A stretch of DNA of 64,000 nt from assembly GCA_045636865.1 (NCBI GenBank), contig JAZTYJ010000019.1, positions 1 to 64,000 of the forward strand, read 5' to 3'. Within the stretch, counting starts at the first letter, position 1, and each line of letters starts with the position of its first letter. The position numbers were made by a program, and so were the translations under genes. The DNA is from SIG480 sp045636865. GTDB lineage: Bacteria > Bacillota > Clostridia > Oscillospirales > JAAYXM01. Positions 47,293-56,746 of this stretch are shown here, in pieces. The notes below the pieces were generated by a model. The model did no database searches and had not been told where the DNA came from. It worked only from the letters and a program-made list of their open reading frames with translations.

Positions 47293-48378
47293 ATGTTGAA
47301 AATATGCCTTAGCTATGATTATGAGCTGTTTATGGGAAAGAATAACGGCTCTGCTGAAGAAATCCTTTTTAACCCTACAGAAAAAATTAAAAATGCAATG
47401 GATGAATTTGGAGTAAAGGGCGTATTTTTTGTTGATGTGTGTTCAGCAATAGCGCATCGAAAAATGGGTTTGTCGGCATACAGCGATGCATTTGATGCGC
47501 AACTAAAAAAGCTGGTTGCAGATGGGCATGATGTTCAACTGCATATACATACAAGTTGGCTTAAGGCAAAATTGGAAGACAATCAGCTTCTCATCAGCCA
47601 GGAAGGTTACCGTATTCATGAGTTTGGTTTCGATGAAGCCAAAGAGAACAATGTTCGGAGTATAATTAAAGAATCTGTAGACTATTTGAATTCAGTTTGT
47701 AAGGGTGCGCGTGACGATTATAAGTGCATGGCATACCGAGCAGGAGGTTTTTGTATTCAGCCTGAACACGAGTTGCTTAAGGTTCTTTGTGAAAATGGAA
47801 TATTAATTGATTCTACCGTTGTGCCGGGGTATAGTTCTTTGGATACTGTAAATTACTCTGATTTCAGGCATGTGCCCAAGGCGTTGAATTGGCGCATAGC
47901 ACCTGAAACCGGAATTTCAAAAGCAAGCCAATATGGGTTGTTTGAAGTTCCGATAGCTACGTCAAAGCCACGCCTCATTGAGTGTTTGTTTACTAAAAAG
48001 AAGGATAGGAGTTTGCCGGGAGTAAAGCCGAAAGGCGAATACGTGAAATTTTCATCAAAAAATAAACCGGCGAAAAAAAGCAAAATTCGAAAAAAGCTTG
48101 ATTTGCTTTTCAACTATCGCTTTATTTCGCTCGACTCACGTCATTACAAGGCAATAATCAGGGATTTGGAATTCATCTATAAAAAATACAAGTTGCACAA
48201 GAGTGATGGATACATATGTCTTATATGTCATCCGAAGATAACTGATGATGTGAGAATAGAGAATTTAAAAAAATTAATCTCCGAAGTCTTAAAACAAAAA
48301 GAAAAGTTTGAATTTGTAACAATGGAAGATATAGAAAAAGAAATTCGGACAGATAAAGGGATTGAAAAAGATGCTTAA
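47293..48378 (+). CDS. Polysaccharide deacetylase-like (NodB-fold) protein, 361 aa
   Basis: Starts CLSYDYELFMG with the metal Asp position, followed by GVFFVDVC, GHDVQLHIHTSWL (H-x-x/H-x-H metal site), YRAGGFCIQPEHELLKVL and ICHPKITDD. This arrangement fits the NodB/WalW-type carbohydrate esterase 4 fold. Possibly removes acetyl groups from the polymer or a precursor; cytoplasmic by lack of a signal peptide. Overlaps the next gene by eight bases. Confidence 0.78.
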   Translation: MLKICLSYDYELFMGKNNGSAEEILFNPTEKIKNAMDEFGVKGVFFVDVCSAIAHRKMGLSAYSDAFDAQLKKLVADGHDVQLHIHTSWLKAKLEDNQLLISQEGYRIHEFGFDEAKENNVRSIIKESVDYLNSVCKGARDDYKCMAYRAGGFCIQPEHELLKVLCENGILIDSTVVPGYSSLDTVNYSDFRHVPKALNWRIAPETGISKASQYGLFEVPIATSKPRLIECLFTKKKDRSLPGVKPKGEYVKFSSKNKPAKKSKIRKKLDLLFNYRFISLDSRHYKAIIRDLEFIYKKYKLHKSDGYICLICHPKITDDVRIENLKKLISEVLKQKEKFEFVTMEDIEKEIRTDKGIEKDA

Positions 48379-49375
48379 AGAAATTCATTCAATAGGAGAA
48401 CTGTCATCTCGCGGAAGACAAATTGTTGGCGACAGCTTGTTTTTCTCGGATGAATTTAAAAGATTAGCCGAAGGTGAAAATCGAGAATTTCTTATTCTTG
48501 CCGACGAGGAATATGTAATACCGGTAACGGTAACGAGGAAAATTTGTTTTGTTTATGCTTCTTTTTTGTTTCATCCATTGAGCATAAACGGGAAAAAGAA
48601 TGATGAGTGTTCTTCTTTTTTGGATGAATGTGTGAAGTTTTTGGCGGGAAGAAAAAAGGTTCAATTTATTCTGCCTACGCCGGCTTATGCGGATTTTGAA
48701 GCATATCCGCAAAAAAGCAAGAGGATCTGTTTCGGAAACTACATATGCGATTTGAAACTCGGTGAAGAAGTGTTGCTTGCAAATATGCACAGTAAACACA
48801 GAAACGCAGTCAGAAAGGCTCAAAAGGATGGAGTAATCGTAAAAAGCGGAACCACGGAAGAATTGATCTCTGAATATGTTCAGATGGATAACGCTACATG
48901 GGAGCGAAGTGGAAAAAGCTCACTTGGAGCGGGATTTTACAAAAAAAAGATAGAGAATCTTGGAGATTACTGTACGATTTTTATCGCGTATAAGGATGAT
49001 GAGCCACAATCGGGAGCACTTATTTATTACGACAGTAAACGTGGATATTATATGTTTGGTGCAAACAAGGATCGTCCTTATACAGGTTCAGGAAACCTTT
49101 TGCAGTGGGAAATAATGAAATTCCTGATGGAACAGGGTGTTGAAGAATATAGTTTTGTCGGTTGCAGAATTAACGAAGATGAAAATTCAAAATATCATGA
49201 CATACAGCGCTTCAAGTCGCGGTTTGGCGGCGAGATGAAAACAGGATTTATGTTTAAATGTGTGTGTAACTTCGTTATGTACGGGCTGTTTCGGATGGTT
49301 ATGATTTTGAAAACAAGAAAAATCGAGAAGGATGTCATAGACCAAGAAATTCCGAAGTGGAGAGAGTTAAATTGA
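48371..49375 (+). CDS. FemAB/GNAT-like acyltransferase, 334 aa
   Basis: Two GNAT-like halves as in FemAB/BioF2-type proteins: MHSKHRNAVRKAQKDGVIVKSG with the basic conserved block, then WERSGKSSLGAGFY, ALIYYDSKRGYYMFGANKD, GNLLQWEIMKFLMEQGVEEYSFVGCRINEDEN and HDIQRFKSRFGGE. Such enzymes transfer amino acids or acyl groups to amino sugars. ATG 48371 is ten bases from AAAGGG; the TTG at 48362 overlaps that site. Substrate unknown. Confidence 0.82.
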   Translation: MLKEIHSIGELSSRGRQIVGDSLFFSDEFKRLAEGENREFLILADEEYVIPVTVTRKICFVYASFLFHPLSINGKKNDECSSFLDECVKFLAGRKKVQFILPTPAYADFEAYPQKSKRICFGNYICDLKLGEEVLLANMHSKHRNAVRKAQKDGVIVKSGTTEELISEYVQMDNATWERSGKSSLGAGFYKKKIENLGDYCTIFIAYKDDEPQSGALIYYDSKRGYYMFGANKDRPYTGSGNLLQWEIMKFLMEQGVEEYSFVGCRINEDENSKYHDIQRFKSRFGGEMKTGFMFKCVCNFVMYGLFRMVMILKTRKIEKDVIDQEIPKWRELN

Positions 49376-49400
49376 GTATAGAAGCAGAGGATGTATTATT

Positions 49401-50642
49401 ATGGCAAAGATTGGCATATTAACTTTTCATCGTTCTATAAATTGTGGAGCGGTTGCTCAGTGTTATTCGTTAACAAGGCGAATTCAAAAAGATTTTCCTG
49501 ATGCTACGGTAGAGGTAATTGATTATGTGCCTCAATTTCGTCTTGACAACTACAATCCGAGTATATCAAAATTTCTTGTTCGCTCATTCTCACTTAAAAG
49601 AGGACTGCTTTTCAATATAAAACTTGCCTTGAAAAAGATTTCAACTCTCTTGTTTCACAGAGAATATTTAAGAGAGAAAAAAATCAGATACAAAAAGTTT
49701 CAGGAATCGATGTCTGCATTGCCGCTTTCAGAAAAAAAGTATAGGCAAAACGATGTTGAAGAGTTTTGCAAAGAAGTTCAAAATGAATATGATGTTATAG
49801 TGGTCGGCAGTGACTGCGTCTGGGAGTGGACAACGGTTCCGTTTCCAAATGCATACTATCTGTGTGGGAAGTATGGAGCTGTAAAACTCAGCTATGCGGC
49901 TTCGGTCGGAACAGATGACCACAAAAAGCTTTCCAAAGAACAACAAAAAGCACTCTCAACAGCACTTGCGGACTTTTTCTACGTTGGAGTCCGCGATACA
50001 TCGAGCGAGTATGTGGTGAAGGGTGTAAATGAGGATTTGCAACCAAATCATAATTGTGATCCGTCGACATTTTTTGATGTTTCAGAACTCTCGGAATACA
50101 AAAAACAGGTGGAAGAGATTCTGGTTTCAAGAGGCATTGACTTGAATAAACCGATAGTGGGAATCATGGGCGATGAAAGAGTTGCAAAACTTGCAAAAAG
50201 CATATTTGGAAACTCGGTGCAGTATGTTGCATTATATGCTTCAAATCATCTGTGTGATGTTTCGTTGGTTGATCTCACTGTTTTGCAGTGGACGACAGCT
50301 TTTTCTTTTTTCGACATTACATTTACAACGTATTTTCACGGCACAATGTTTTCTTTAGTCAATCTAACTCCGGTAATATCGCTGGATTATTTACCTGAAA
50401 CCACCGAGCAAATAACGAAATTGCACGAGCTCTACTCAAAGCGTTTGGATTTGCCTGGTTTTTATCATAGGGGAAAACAATATTTCGGAAAAGACGATAT
50501 TGAAAGAATTGGGAGCATCGCAAAACATCTCATAAAAAATCCTCCGAAAGAAAAAATTGCACAAGAATTGTGCAAGGAATCAGAAAGCTATATGTCGTTT
50601 TATAATGCGCTCAGGAAGGCTTTGTCATACGGGGAGATGTAA
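49401..50642 (+). CDS. Polysaccharide pyruvyl transferase family protein, 413 aa
   Basis: Adds a pyruvyl ketal from PEP to a sugar of the polymer. It starts IGILTFHRSINCGAVAQCYSL, then DVIVVGSDCVWEW, KLSYAASVGTDD, VGVRDTSSEYVVK, and FDITFTTYFHGTMFSLVNLTPVISLDY with the late His-Gly motif. Length is normal. The SLH protein at 24686 is a class of protein that binds pyruvylated polymers, but this locus looks like a capsule/exopolysaccharide, so the link is speculative. Confidence 0.9.
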   Translation: MAKIGILTFHRSINCGAVAQCYSLTRRIQKDFPDATVEVIDYVPQFRLDNYNPSISKFLVRSFSLKRGLLFNIKLALKKISTLLFHREYLREKKIRYKKFQESMSALPLSEKKYRQNDVEEFCKEVQNEYDVIVVGSDCVWEWTTVPFPNAYYLCGKYGAVKLSYAASVGTDDHKKLSKEQQKALSTALADFFYVGVRDTSSEYVVKGVNEDLQPNHNCDPSTFFDVSELSEYKKQVEEILVSRGIDLNKPIVGIMGDERVAKLAKSIFGNSVQYVALYASNHLCDVSLVDLTVLQWTTAFSFFDITFTTYFHGTMFSLVNLTPVISLDYLPETTEQITKLHELYSKRLDLPGFYHRGKQYFGKDDIERIGSIAKHLIKNPPKEKIAQELCKESESYMSFYNALRKALSYGEM

Positions 50643-50645
50643 CAG

Positions 50646-52052
50646 TTGAGAAAAAAATATAAAAATTTGGCGGTAAATACGGCTTTGCTTGCATTAGGAA
50701 GCTTTTCTACGAGCTTTCTGGGTTTGATATTCACCCCATTATATACGAATGTTCTGTCTACTGCAGAATACGGAATATATGATCTTATAGTAACTACTTC
50801 ATCTTTATTATATCCGTTTTTTACATTGGCCATAGGAGAAGCTATTCTCAGATATGCTCTTGATAAGTCTTCAGACAAACATACTATTTTCAGCAGCGGA
50901 ATGCATGTGTGCCTGGTGGGTTTGTTGCTGTTGATATTGGCTTTTCCGATAGTTTCGCGCACAGTTATCAAGGAATACAGCATGTATTTTTACGCATATT
51001 TCTTTATGCACTGTGTTGGCGTCATTACAATGAATTTTGTGAAGGGAATAGAGGATGTAAAACATTATTCGATAGCCGGAATAGTGAAAACCGTAATTAT
51101 GATAAGCTTGAATTTGATATGCTTATTGTTGTTAAAAACGGGAGTCAGAGGATATTTGTTTTCTGTAATAGCCGGACAGGTTGTTGCTTTCATATATTTG
51201 TTCTTTGCTTCAAAGCTTTACAGATATCTTCGTCCATTCTGGAAAATGGACTTCGGGCTGATAAAAAAGACATTGATTTATTCTATTCCGATTATCCCCA
51301 ATTCCATAAGCTGGTGGATTTCAAATTCATCAGACAAGTATATTCTGAAATACTATACGGATTTATCTCAAATCGGAATATATTCAGTATCATACAAAAT
51401 TCCATCAATAATAATGACGGTTATGACGGTGTTTTTGTCAGCGTGGCAACTGTCAGCGGTTGTGGACTTCGGCAGTGAAGAATCAAGTGAGTTTTTTACG
51501 GATATATATAAAAAATGCATTGATGCAAACTTTTTAATAGCTTCAATGGTTATCGCTTTTAGTCCGATTATGTCTAAAATTTTATTTGCAAAGGATTTCT
51601 TTTCTGCGTGGAAATATGTTCCGGTATTAGTTCTTGCAAATGTATTTAATGTTTTGGCGACATTCCTGGGAAGCGTTTATACTTCAGCGAAAAAAACAAA
51701 AATGCTTGCGCTTACAACTGTTTTTGCGGCGCTAACAAATATCATTTTGAATTTTGTGCTGATTCCGAAGTTTGGTGCTATGGGCGCTGCTATAGCAACA
51801 ATGATTGCATATTTCTGTATGTGGATATTCAGAATTATCAATACAAGGAAGATTATAAGGATAGATTTTGATCTGAAAAATGATATAATATGTTTGTTTG
51901 CTTTGGGCTTGCAGATAATACTGCTGGAGAGCCAGACCTTTGTTGGATGGATTATAACATTGTTGATCTTTGCCATAATGCTTGTCATAAAACGGGCACT
52001 TTTTGTTTCACTGATAAGCATTGTGCTGAATAAATTCCGAAAAATTAATTAA
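50646..52052 (+). CDS. Polysaccharide flippase (Wzx-type), 468 aa
   Basis: MOP-superfamily exporter with about 12-14 hydrophobic segments. LALGSFSTSFLGLIFTPLYTNVLSTAEYGIYDLIVTT at the start, SIPIIPNSISWWISNSSDKYILKYYTDLSQIGIYSVSYKIPS in the middle and KFGAMGAAIATMIAYFCMWIFR near the end are typical. Flips the lipid-linked repeat across the membrane. TTG start with GGGGAGATG before it, within four bases of the pyruvyl transferase stop. Confidence 0.93.
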   Translation: MRKKYKNLAVNTALLALGSFSTSFLGLIFTPLYTNVLSTAEYGIYDLIVTTSSLLYPFFTLAIGEAILRYALDKSSDKHTIFSSGMHVCLVGLLLLILAFPIVSRTVIKEYSMYFYAYFFMHCVGVITMNFVKGIEDVKHYSIAGIVKTVIMISLNLICLLLLKTGVRGYLFSVIAGQVVAFIYLFFASKLYRYLRPFWKMDFGLIKKTLIYSIPIIPNSISWWISNSSDKYILKYYTDLSQIGIYSVSYKIPSIIMTVMTVFLSAWQLSAVVDFGSEESSEFFTDIYKKCIDANFLIASMVIAFSPIMSKILFAKDFFSAWKYVPVLVLANVFNVLATFLGSVYTSAKKTKMLALTTVFAALTNIILNFVLIPKFGAMGAAIATMIAYFCMWIFRIINTRKIIRIDFDLKNDIICLFALGLQIILLESQTFVGWIITLLIFAIMLVIKRALFVSLISIVLNKFRKIN

Positions 52053-52120
52053 ATGATGTACTGTCAAAATTTACAGATGTTTGTTGCCAAGAAAATGACA
52101 GATGTTTTGGAGGAAATAAT

Positions 52121-53158
52121 ATGTCACTTTTTAAAGACAAAACTTTACTCATAACCGGAGGAACCGGAAGCTTTGGGAATGCGGTTTTAAACCGATTCTT
52201 AAAGACCGATATCGGTGAAATCCGCATCTTTTCACGCGATGAGAAAAAGCAGGACGATATGCGCCATGAATTTCAGGCAAAGATGCCGGATGTCGCAGAA
52301 AAAATCAAGTTCTACATAGGCGATGTCAGAGACCTTGCATCAGTAAAAAATGCGATGCACGGCGTTGACTATATCTTCCACGCTGCTGCACTCAAGCAGG
52401 TTCCTTCCTGCGAATTCTTCCCGATAGAGGCTGTAAAGACAAACGTTTTCGGAACAGAGAATGTTCTTACCGCTGCAATTGATGCAGGTGTTAAGAACAT
52501 CGTCTGCCTGTCTACCGACAAGGCGGCGTATCCCGTAAACGCTATGGGAACAAGCAAGGCAATGATGGAGAAAGTTATCGTTGCAAAGTCAAGAACGGTT
52601 GATCCGTCAAAGATTAAGATTTCCTGTACACGCTACGGCAACGTTATGTGCTCGCGCGGATCTGTCATTCCGCTCTGGATTGATCAGATAAGAGACGGTA
52701 AGCCGATTACCATAACAGATCCGACTATGACTCGTTTTATTATGTCTCTTGATGAGGCTGTTGACCTTGTTCTTTTCGCATTTGAACACGGCGAAAACGG
52801 CGATATTCTTGTTCAGAAGGCACCTGCCTGCACAATTAAAACTCAAGCAGAGGCTGTTTGTGAGCTCTTTGGCGGAGACAAGGAGAATATTCAGGTTATC
52901 GGTATCCGACACGGTGAGAAGATGTATGAAACTCTCCTCACAAATGAAGAGTGTGCAAATGCTATTGATATGGGAAACTTCTATCGCGTTCCGTCTGACA
53001 AGCGCGGACTTAACTACGACAAGTATTTCAAAGACGGAGATACAGAGCGCAACACTCTCACGGAGTTTAATTCAAACAACACACAGCTTTTGACTGTTGA
53101 GCAGACGAAAGAGAAGATTGCGGCGCTTGCATATATTCAGGAAGAGCTTAAAAAGTAA
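52121..53158 (+). CDS. capE: UDP-GlcNAc 4,6-dehydratase/5-epimerase, CapE/FnlA-like, 345 aa
   Basis: Converts UDP-GlcNAc to a UDP-4-keto-6-deoxy-L-sugar, the first step towards UDP-L-FucNAc or UDP-L-PneNAc. Rossmann start KTLLITGGTGSFGNAVLNRF, DVRDLASV, HAAALKQVPSCEFFPIEAVKTNVFGTENV, and the unusual active site STDKAAYPVNAMGTSKAMMEK in which Met replaces the usual Tyr, as in CapE/FnlA/WbjB. YGNVMCSRGSVIPLW follows. Strong RBS GGAGG. Base composition returns to that of housekeeping genes. Partner CapF is at 54360. Confidence 0.9.
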   Translation: MSLFKDKTLLITGGTGSFGNAVLNRFLKTDIGEIRIFSRDEKKQDDMRHEFQAKMPDVAEKIKFYIGDVRDLASVKNAMHGVDYIFHAAALKQVPSCEFFPIEAVKTNVFGTENVLTAAIDAGVKNIVCLSTDKAAYPVNAMGTSKAMMEKVIVAKSRTVDPSKIKISCTRYGNVMCSRGSVIPLWIDQIRDGKPITITDPTMTRFIMSLDEAVDLVLFAFEHGENGDILVQKAPACTIKTQAEAVCELFGGDKENIQVIGIRHGEKMYETLLTNEECANAIDMGNFYRVPSDKRGLNYDKYFKDGDTERNTLTEFNSNNTQLLTVEQTKEKIAALAYIQEELKK

Positions 53159-53182
53159 ACTCGCAAAGGGGTAAAAATTTGC

Positions 53183-54337
53183 ATGAACACGGAGAAACTG
53201 TTATTTGATCTTCTTCGCTTTACATTAAAAGGGGAGATGCTTGCGGATAACGTTAAAAAGTGCATAGATGAAGAGTCGCTTTTAAAACTCTATGCTATGT
53301 CAAAAAAGCATGATCTTGCTCATATTATTGGTTTTGCTTTAGCTGAAAACGGCTTGCTTTTGAAAGGTGAAACAGCTGAAAAATTCAAGAATCAGACAAT
53401 GCTTGCAGTTTACAGACACGAAATCAAGATGGCGGAGCTTAAAAGCATATCCGAACTTTTTGAGAATGAAAAAATAGAACATCTGCAGCTAAAAGGGCAG
53501 ACAGTTGCGAGGTTTTATCCTGAACCGTGGATGAGGACAAGCTGTGATATTGATATACTCGTAAGCCCGAACGACCTTTCGCGCGCAAAGACGCTTTTGT
53601 GCGAAAAACTGGGATACGAATGCAGGGAAGAGGGGCATTATGAAGTTTCGCTGTACTCTCCGAGCGGAATGCATCTTGAACTGCATTTTAAAATGAGGGA
53701 GAGCTCTGCTCAACTCAATAAGAGCCTTGATGAGCTTTCCAACTTTGTGGTGAAAAGCGGCGAGGGTGAATATTCTCTGGCGTTTAAGGATGAGTTTCTT
53801 TTTTCATATGTTGTCATTCATGCGGCAGATCATTTTGCAAGAAGCGGTTGCGGAATCCGCCAGATTCTTGATTTGTGGTTTCTTGATAAAAAACTTTACG
53901 TTTCCGAAGAGGCCTTGACTTCGCTTCTGGACGAGCGCGGTGCGACTCTGTTTTTTGAGAGAACACGACAGTTGAATGCGGTGTGGATGGAAAACGCCGA
54001 GCATACGCAGATAACAAAGAAAATGGAAGAGTTTATACTTGGCAGCGGAGTTTACGGAACGCACGAAAATTATCTTGTTTTGACACAGGAGAAGCTCGGA
54101 GGACGACGGGGATTTTTCTTGAAAAGACTGTTTCTTAAAAGAGAACATCTCCAGTTTTATTATCCTATACTGAAAAAACACCCGTATCTTATGCCGTTTG
54201 TTCAGGTGTGGAGATGGATACAGTCTGTTTTCAATAAAAAAGCACAGAATGCGATTCGTGAATTTGGCAATCTCAAAAAGATGTCTGAAGAAAAAACAAG
54301 TGAAATAACGGATATCGTTAAAGAGCTTGGATTATAA
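53183..54337 (+). CDS. Nucleotidyltransferase-family protein (NTP_transf_5-like), 384 aa
   Basis: Resembles the uncharacterised nucleotidyltransferases found in polysaccharide and peptide-modification loci. AVYRHEIKMAELKSISELFENEKIEHLQLKGQTVARFYP, then MRTSCDIDILVSPNDLSRAKTLL with the D-x-D metal motif, LELHFKMRE, and YVVIHAADHFARSGCGIRQILDLWFL in the helical half. Substrate unknown. It is placed between CapE- and CapF-like genes, an odd location that suggests a role on the same sugar or insertion by chance. RBS weak (AGGGG 12 bases away). Confidence 0.8.
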   Translation: MNTEKLLFDLLRFTLKGEMLADNVKKCIDEESLLKLYAMSKKHDLAHIIGFALAENGLLLKGETAEKFKNQTMLAVYRHEIKMAELKSISELFENEKIEHLQLKGQTVARFYPEPWMRTSCDIDILVSPNDLSRAKTLLCEKLGYECREEGHYEVSLYSPSGMHLELHFKMRESSAQLNKSLDELSNFVVKSGEGEYSLAFKDEFLFSYVVIHAADHFARSGCGIRQILDLWFLDKKLYVSEEALTSLLDERGATLFFERTRQLNAVWMENAEHTQITKKMEEFILGSGVYGTHENYLVLTQEKLGGRRGFFLKRLFLKREHLQFYYPILKKHPYLMPFVQVWRWIQSVFNKKAQNAIREFGNLKKMSEEKTSEITDIVKELGL

Positions 54338-54359
54338 AGACAGACAAAGGAGTAAAAAG

Positions 54360-55562
54360 ATGAACATACTTGTTACGGGCGCCTATGGCTTCGTTGGGAA
54401 AAACCTCTGTGCTGCACTCAAAAACATCCGCGACGGAAAGGACAGAACCCATCCTGAAATAAAAATAGACAGCATCTTCGAGTTTGATATTGATACACCG
54501 AAGGAGCTTCTTGATACATACTGCAAGGAAGCGGATTTCGTTTTCAATCTCGCGGGGGTGAACCGTCCGCAGAACAATGACGAATTTATGCAGGGAAATT
54601 TCGGCTTTGCATCAGAGCTTCTTGATGCGCTCAAAAAGCATAAGAACAAAGCTCCCGTTATGATAAGCTCATCAATTCAGGCGACCTGTATCGGCAGATA
54701 CGACAGCGACTACGGAAGAAGCAAAAAGGCAGGCGAGGAGCTTATTTTTGCATACGGTGAGGAGACCGGCGCGAAGGTGCTTGTTTACCGGTTCCCGAAC
54801 CTCTTCGGAAAGTGGTGCCGCCCGAATTACAACTCGGTTGTTGCGACATTCTGCAACAACATTGCAAATTCTCTTCCGATTCAGGTGAACGACAGAAACG
54901 TAACCCTTGAGCTTTTGTATATTGATGATCTCGTTGGCGAAATGCTTGCGGCACTTGAGGGGCGTGAGCATCGATGCACGTTTGACGGAATTGACACGGT
55001 GCTTTGCGAAGATGGAAAATATTGTGCGGCTCCGATTACACACAAGGTTACGCTCGGCGAGATAGTCGATCTGCTCTATTCGTTTGAAAAACAGCCGCAG
55101 ACGCTTGTTCTTCCGGAGATTCCGGACGGAAGCTTTGCGAAAAAGCTTTATTCGACATATCTCTCATATCTCCCGCAGGAGAAAGCGAGCTTTGCGCTTA
55201 AAATGAACGTTGATGACAGGGGAAGTTTTACGGAGCTTTTGAAAACCGCAAACTGCGGACAGGTTTCCGTTAATATTTCAAAGCCGGGGATTACAAAGGG
55301 CGAACATTGGCACAATACAAAGTGGGAATTCTTTATAGTTGTTTCGGGAAAGGGTCTTATAAGACAGAGAAAAATCGGAACAGACGAAATTCGCGACTTT
55401 TATGTGAGCGGAGATAAAATTGAGGCTGTTCATATGCTTCCCGGATATACTCACAACATAATAAATTTATCGGATACCGAAGATCTTGTTACGGTCATGT
55501 GGGCAAACGAGCAGTTTGACCCGAACCACCCGGACACGTTTTTTGAAAAGGTTGAAGATTGA
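54360..55562 (+). CDS. capF: UDP-sugar reductase with cupin domain, CapF/FnlB-like, 400 aa
   Basis: Residues 1-280 are an NAD(P)-binding reductase (MNILVTGAYGFVGKNLCAAL, FNLAGVNRPQNNDEFMQGNFG, PVMISSSIQATCIGRYDSDYGRSKKAGEEL). Residues about 285-400 are a cupin with ITKGEHWHNTKWEFFIVVSGKGLIRQRKIG and MLPGYTHNIINLSD. This is the CapF architecture, which acts on the CapE product to give UDP-2-acetamido-2,6-dideoxy-L-talose. ATG 54360 follows AAAGGAG. CapG/FnlC, the 2-epimerase to FucNAc, is not in the window. Confidence 0.93.
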   Translation: MNILVTGAYGFVGKNLCAALKNIRDGKDRTHPEIKIDSIFEFDIDTPKELLDTYCKEADFVFNLAGVNRPQNNDEFMQGNFGFASELLDALKKHKNKAPVMISSSIQATCIGRYDSDYGRSKKAGEELIFAYGEETGAKVLVYRFPNLFGKWCRPNYNSVVATFCNNIANSLPIQVNDRNVTLELLYIDDLVGEMLAALEGREHRCTFDGIDTVLCEDGKYCAAPITHKVTLGEIVDLLYSFEKQPQTLVLPEIPDGSFAKKLYSTYLSYLPQEKASFALKMNVDDRGSFTELLKTANCGQVSVNISKPGITKGEHWHNTKWEFFIVVSGKGLIRQRKIGTDEIRDFYVSGDKIEAVHMLPGYTHNIINLSDTEDLVTVMWANEQFDPNHPDTFFEKVED

Positions 55563-55598
55563 TAATTTGGTTTTACAGCAGAAAGGAATATTTTAGGC

Positions 55599-56693
55599 AT
55601 GAAATTAGGTATAGTAGGACTTCCGAATGTCGGAAAGAGTACACTTTTTAACGCAATTACAAACGCGGGGGCGGAGGCTGCAAACTATCCGTTCTGCACA
55701 ATTGAGCCGAACGTCGGAACGGTTGCAGTTCCTGATGCGAGAGTTGACGCACTCTCAAAGCTTTATAATACGGAAAAGACAACTTATGCAACTGTTGAGT
55801 TCGTTGACATTGCAGGGCTTGTTAAGGGTGCGGCATCGGGAGAAGGTCTCGGAAATAAGTTTCTTTCTCACATCCGCGCGGTTGATGCGATTGTTCACGT
55901 TGTTCGCTGCTTTGCAGATGACAACATCGTTCACGTCGAGGGAGGAATTGACCCCATCCGCGACGTTGACACCATAAACTACGAGCTCATTCTTTCCGAT
56001 ATCGAAATGCTCGAGCGTCGTCTTGACAAGACGAGAAAAGCGGCAAAGGGAGATAAGGGACTTCTCAAGGAGGTTGAGCTTTTGGAAAAGCTTTCTGCTC
56101 ACCTCGGTGAAGGAAAGTGCGCAAGAGGCTTTGAGGCAGATGACGAAGAGGCGGCAATTATCAGCACGGTTGAGCTTCTTACCGCAAAGCCGGTTATATA
56201 TGCGGCCAATATGTCGGAAGACGACTTTGTTTCGGGTATTGATTCAAACGAGTATTATCTCAAGTTAAAGGCGTTTGCGGAGGCTGAAGGCTCGCAGATA
56301 ATTCCGATTTGTGCAAAGCTCGAAGAAGAGATTTTAGAGCTTGCAGAGGATGAAAGAGAGATGTTCCTTTCAGAGCTTGGGCTTACGCAGTCAGGTCTTG
56401 ACCGTATGATTCAGGTCTGTTATTCTCTCCTCGGTCTTATTTCGTATCTCACCGCAGGTACTCCCGAGGTTCGTGCGTGGACAATTACAAAGGGAACAAA
56501 AGCTCCTCAGGCGGCAGGCAAGATACATACCGACTTTGAACGCGGATTTATCCGTGCGGAAGTCATAAGATATGACGACCTTATGGAGTGCGGCTCAACT
56601 GCTGTCGCAAGAGACCGCGGCCTTATGCGAAGCGAAGGAAAAGAATATGTTGTCGAAGATGGCGATGTAATTCTTTTCAGATTCAACGTTTAA
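55599..56693 (+). CDS. ychF: Redox/ribosome-associated ATPase-GTPase YchF, 364 aa
   Basis: Obg-like TRAFAC nucleotidase. G1 motif GIVGLPNVGKST at residues 4-14, FVDIAGLVKGAASGEGLGNKFLSHIR for G3, AANMSEDDF in the G4 position (NxxE-type, explaining ATP preference in the family), a coiled-coil insert, and the C-terminal TGS domain VRAWTITKGTKAPQAAGKIHTDFERGFIRAEVI. RBS GAAAGGAAT. Housekeeping gene directly after the polysaccharide locus. Its terminator is at 56704-56745. Confidence 0.97.
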   Translation: MKLGIVGLPNVGKSTLFNAITNAGAEAANYPFCTIEPNVGTVAVPDARVDALSKLYNTEKTTYATVEFVDIAGLVKGAASGEGLGNKFLSHIRAVDAIVHVVRCFADDNIVHVEGGIDPIRDVDTINYELILSDIEMLERRLDKTRKAAKGDKGLLKEVELLEKLSAHLGEGKCARGFEADDEEAAIISTVELLTAKPVIYAANMSEDDFVSGIDSNEYYLKLKAFAEAEGSQIIPICAKLEEEILELAEDEREMFLSELGLTQSGLDRMIQVCYSLLGLISYLTAGTPEVRAWTITKGTKAPQAAGKIHTDFERGFIRAEVIRYDDLMECGSTAVARDRGLMRSEGKEYVVEDGDVILFRFNV

Positions 56694-56703
56694 TGTGAAT
56701 ACG

Positions 56704-56745
56704 AAAAGCACCTTCGGGCTAAAATAAGCTCGGAGGTGCTTTTGT
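56704..56745 (+). terminator. Terminator of ychF that contains the next gene's RBS
   Basis: AAAAGCACCTTCG (56704-56716) pairs with CGGAGGTGCTTTT (56731-56743), followed by GTTTTG. The right arm contains GGAGGTG, the only good Shine-Dalgarno for the TTG start of the peptidase at 56747. Confidence 0.82.
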
Positions 56746-56746
56746 T

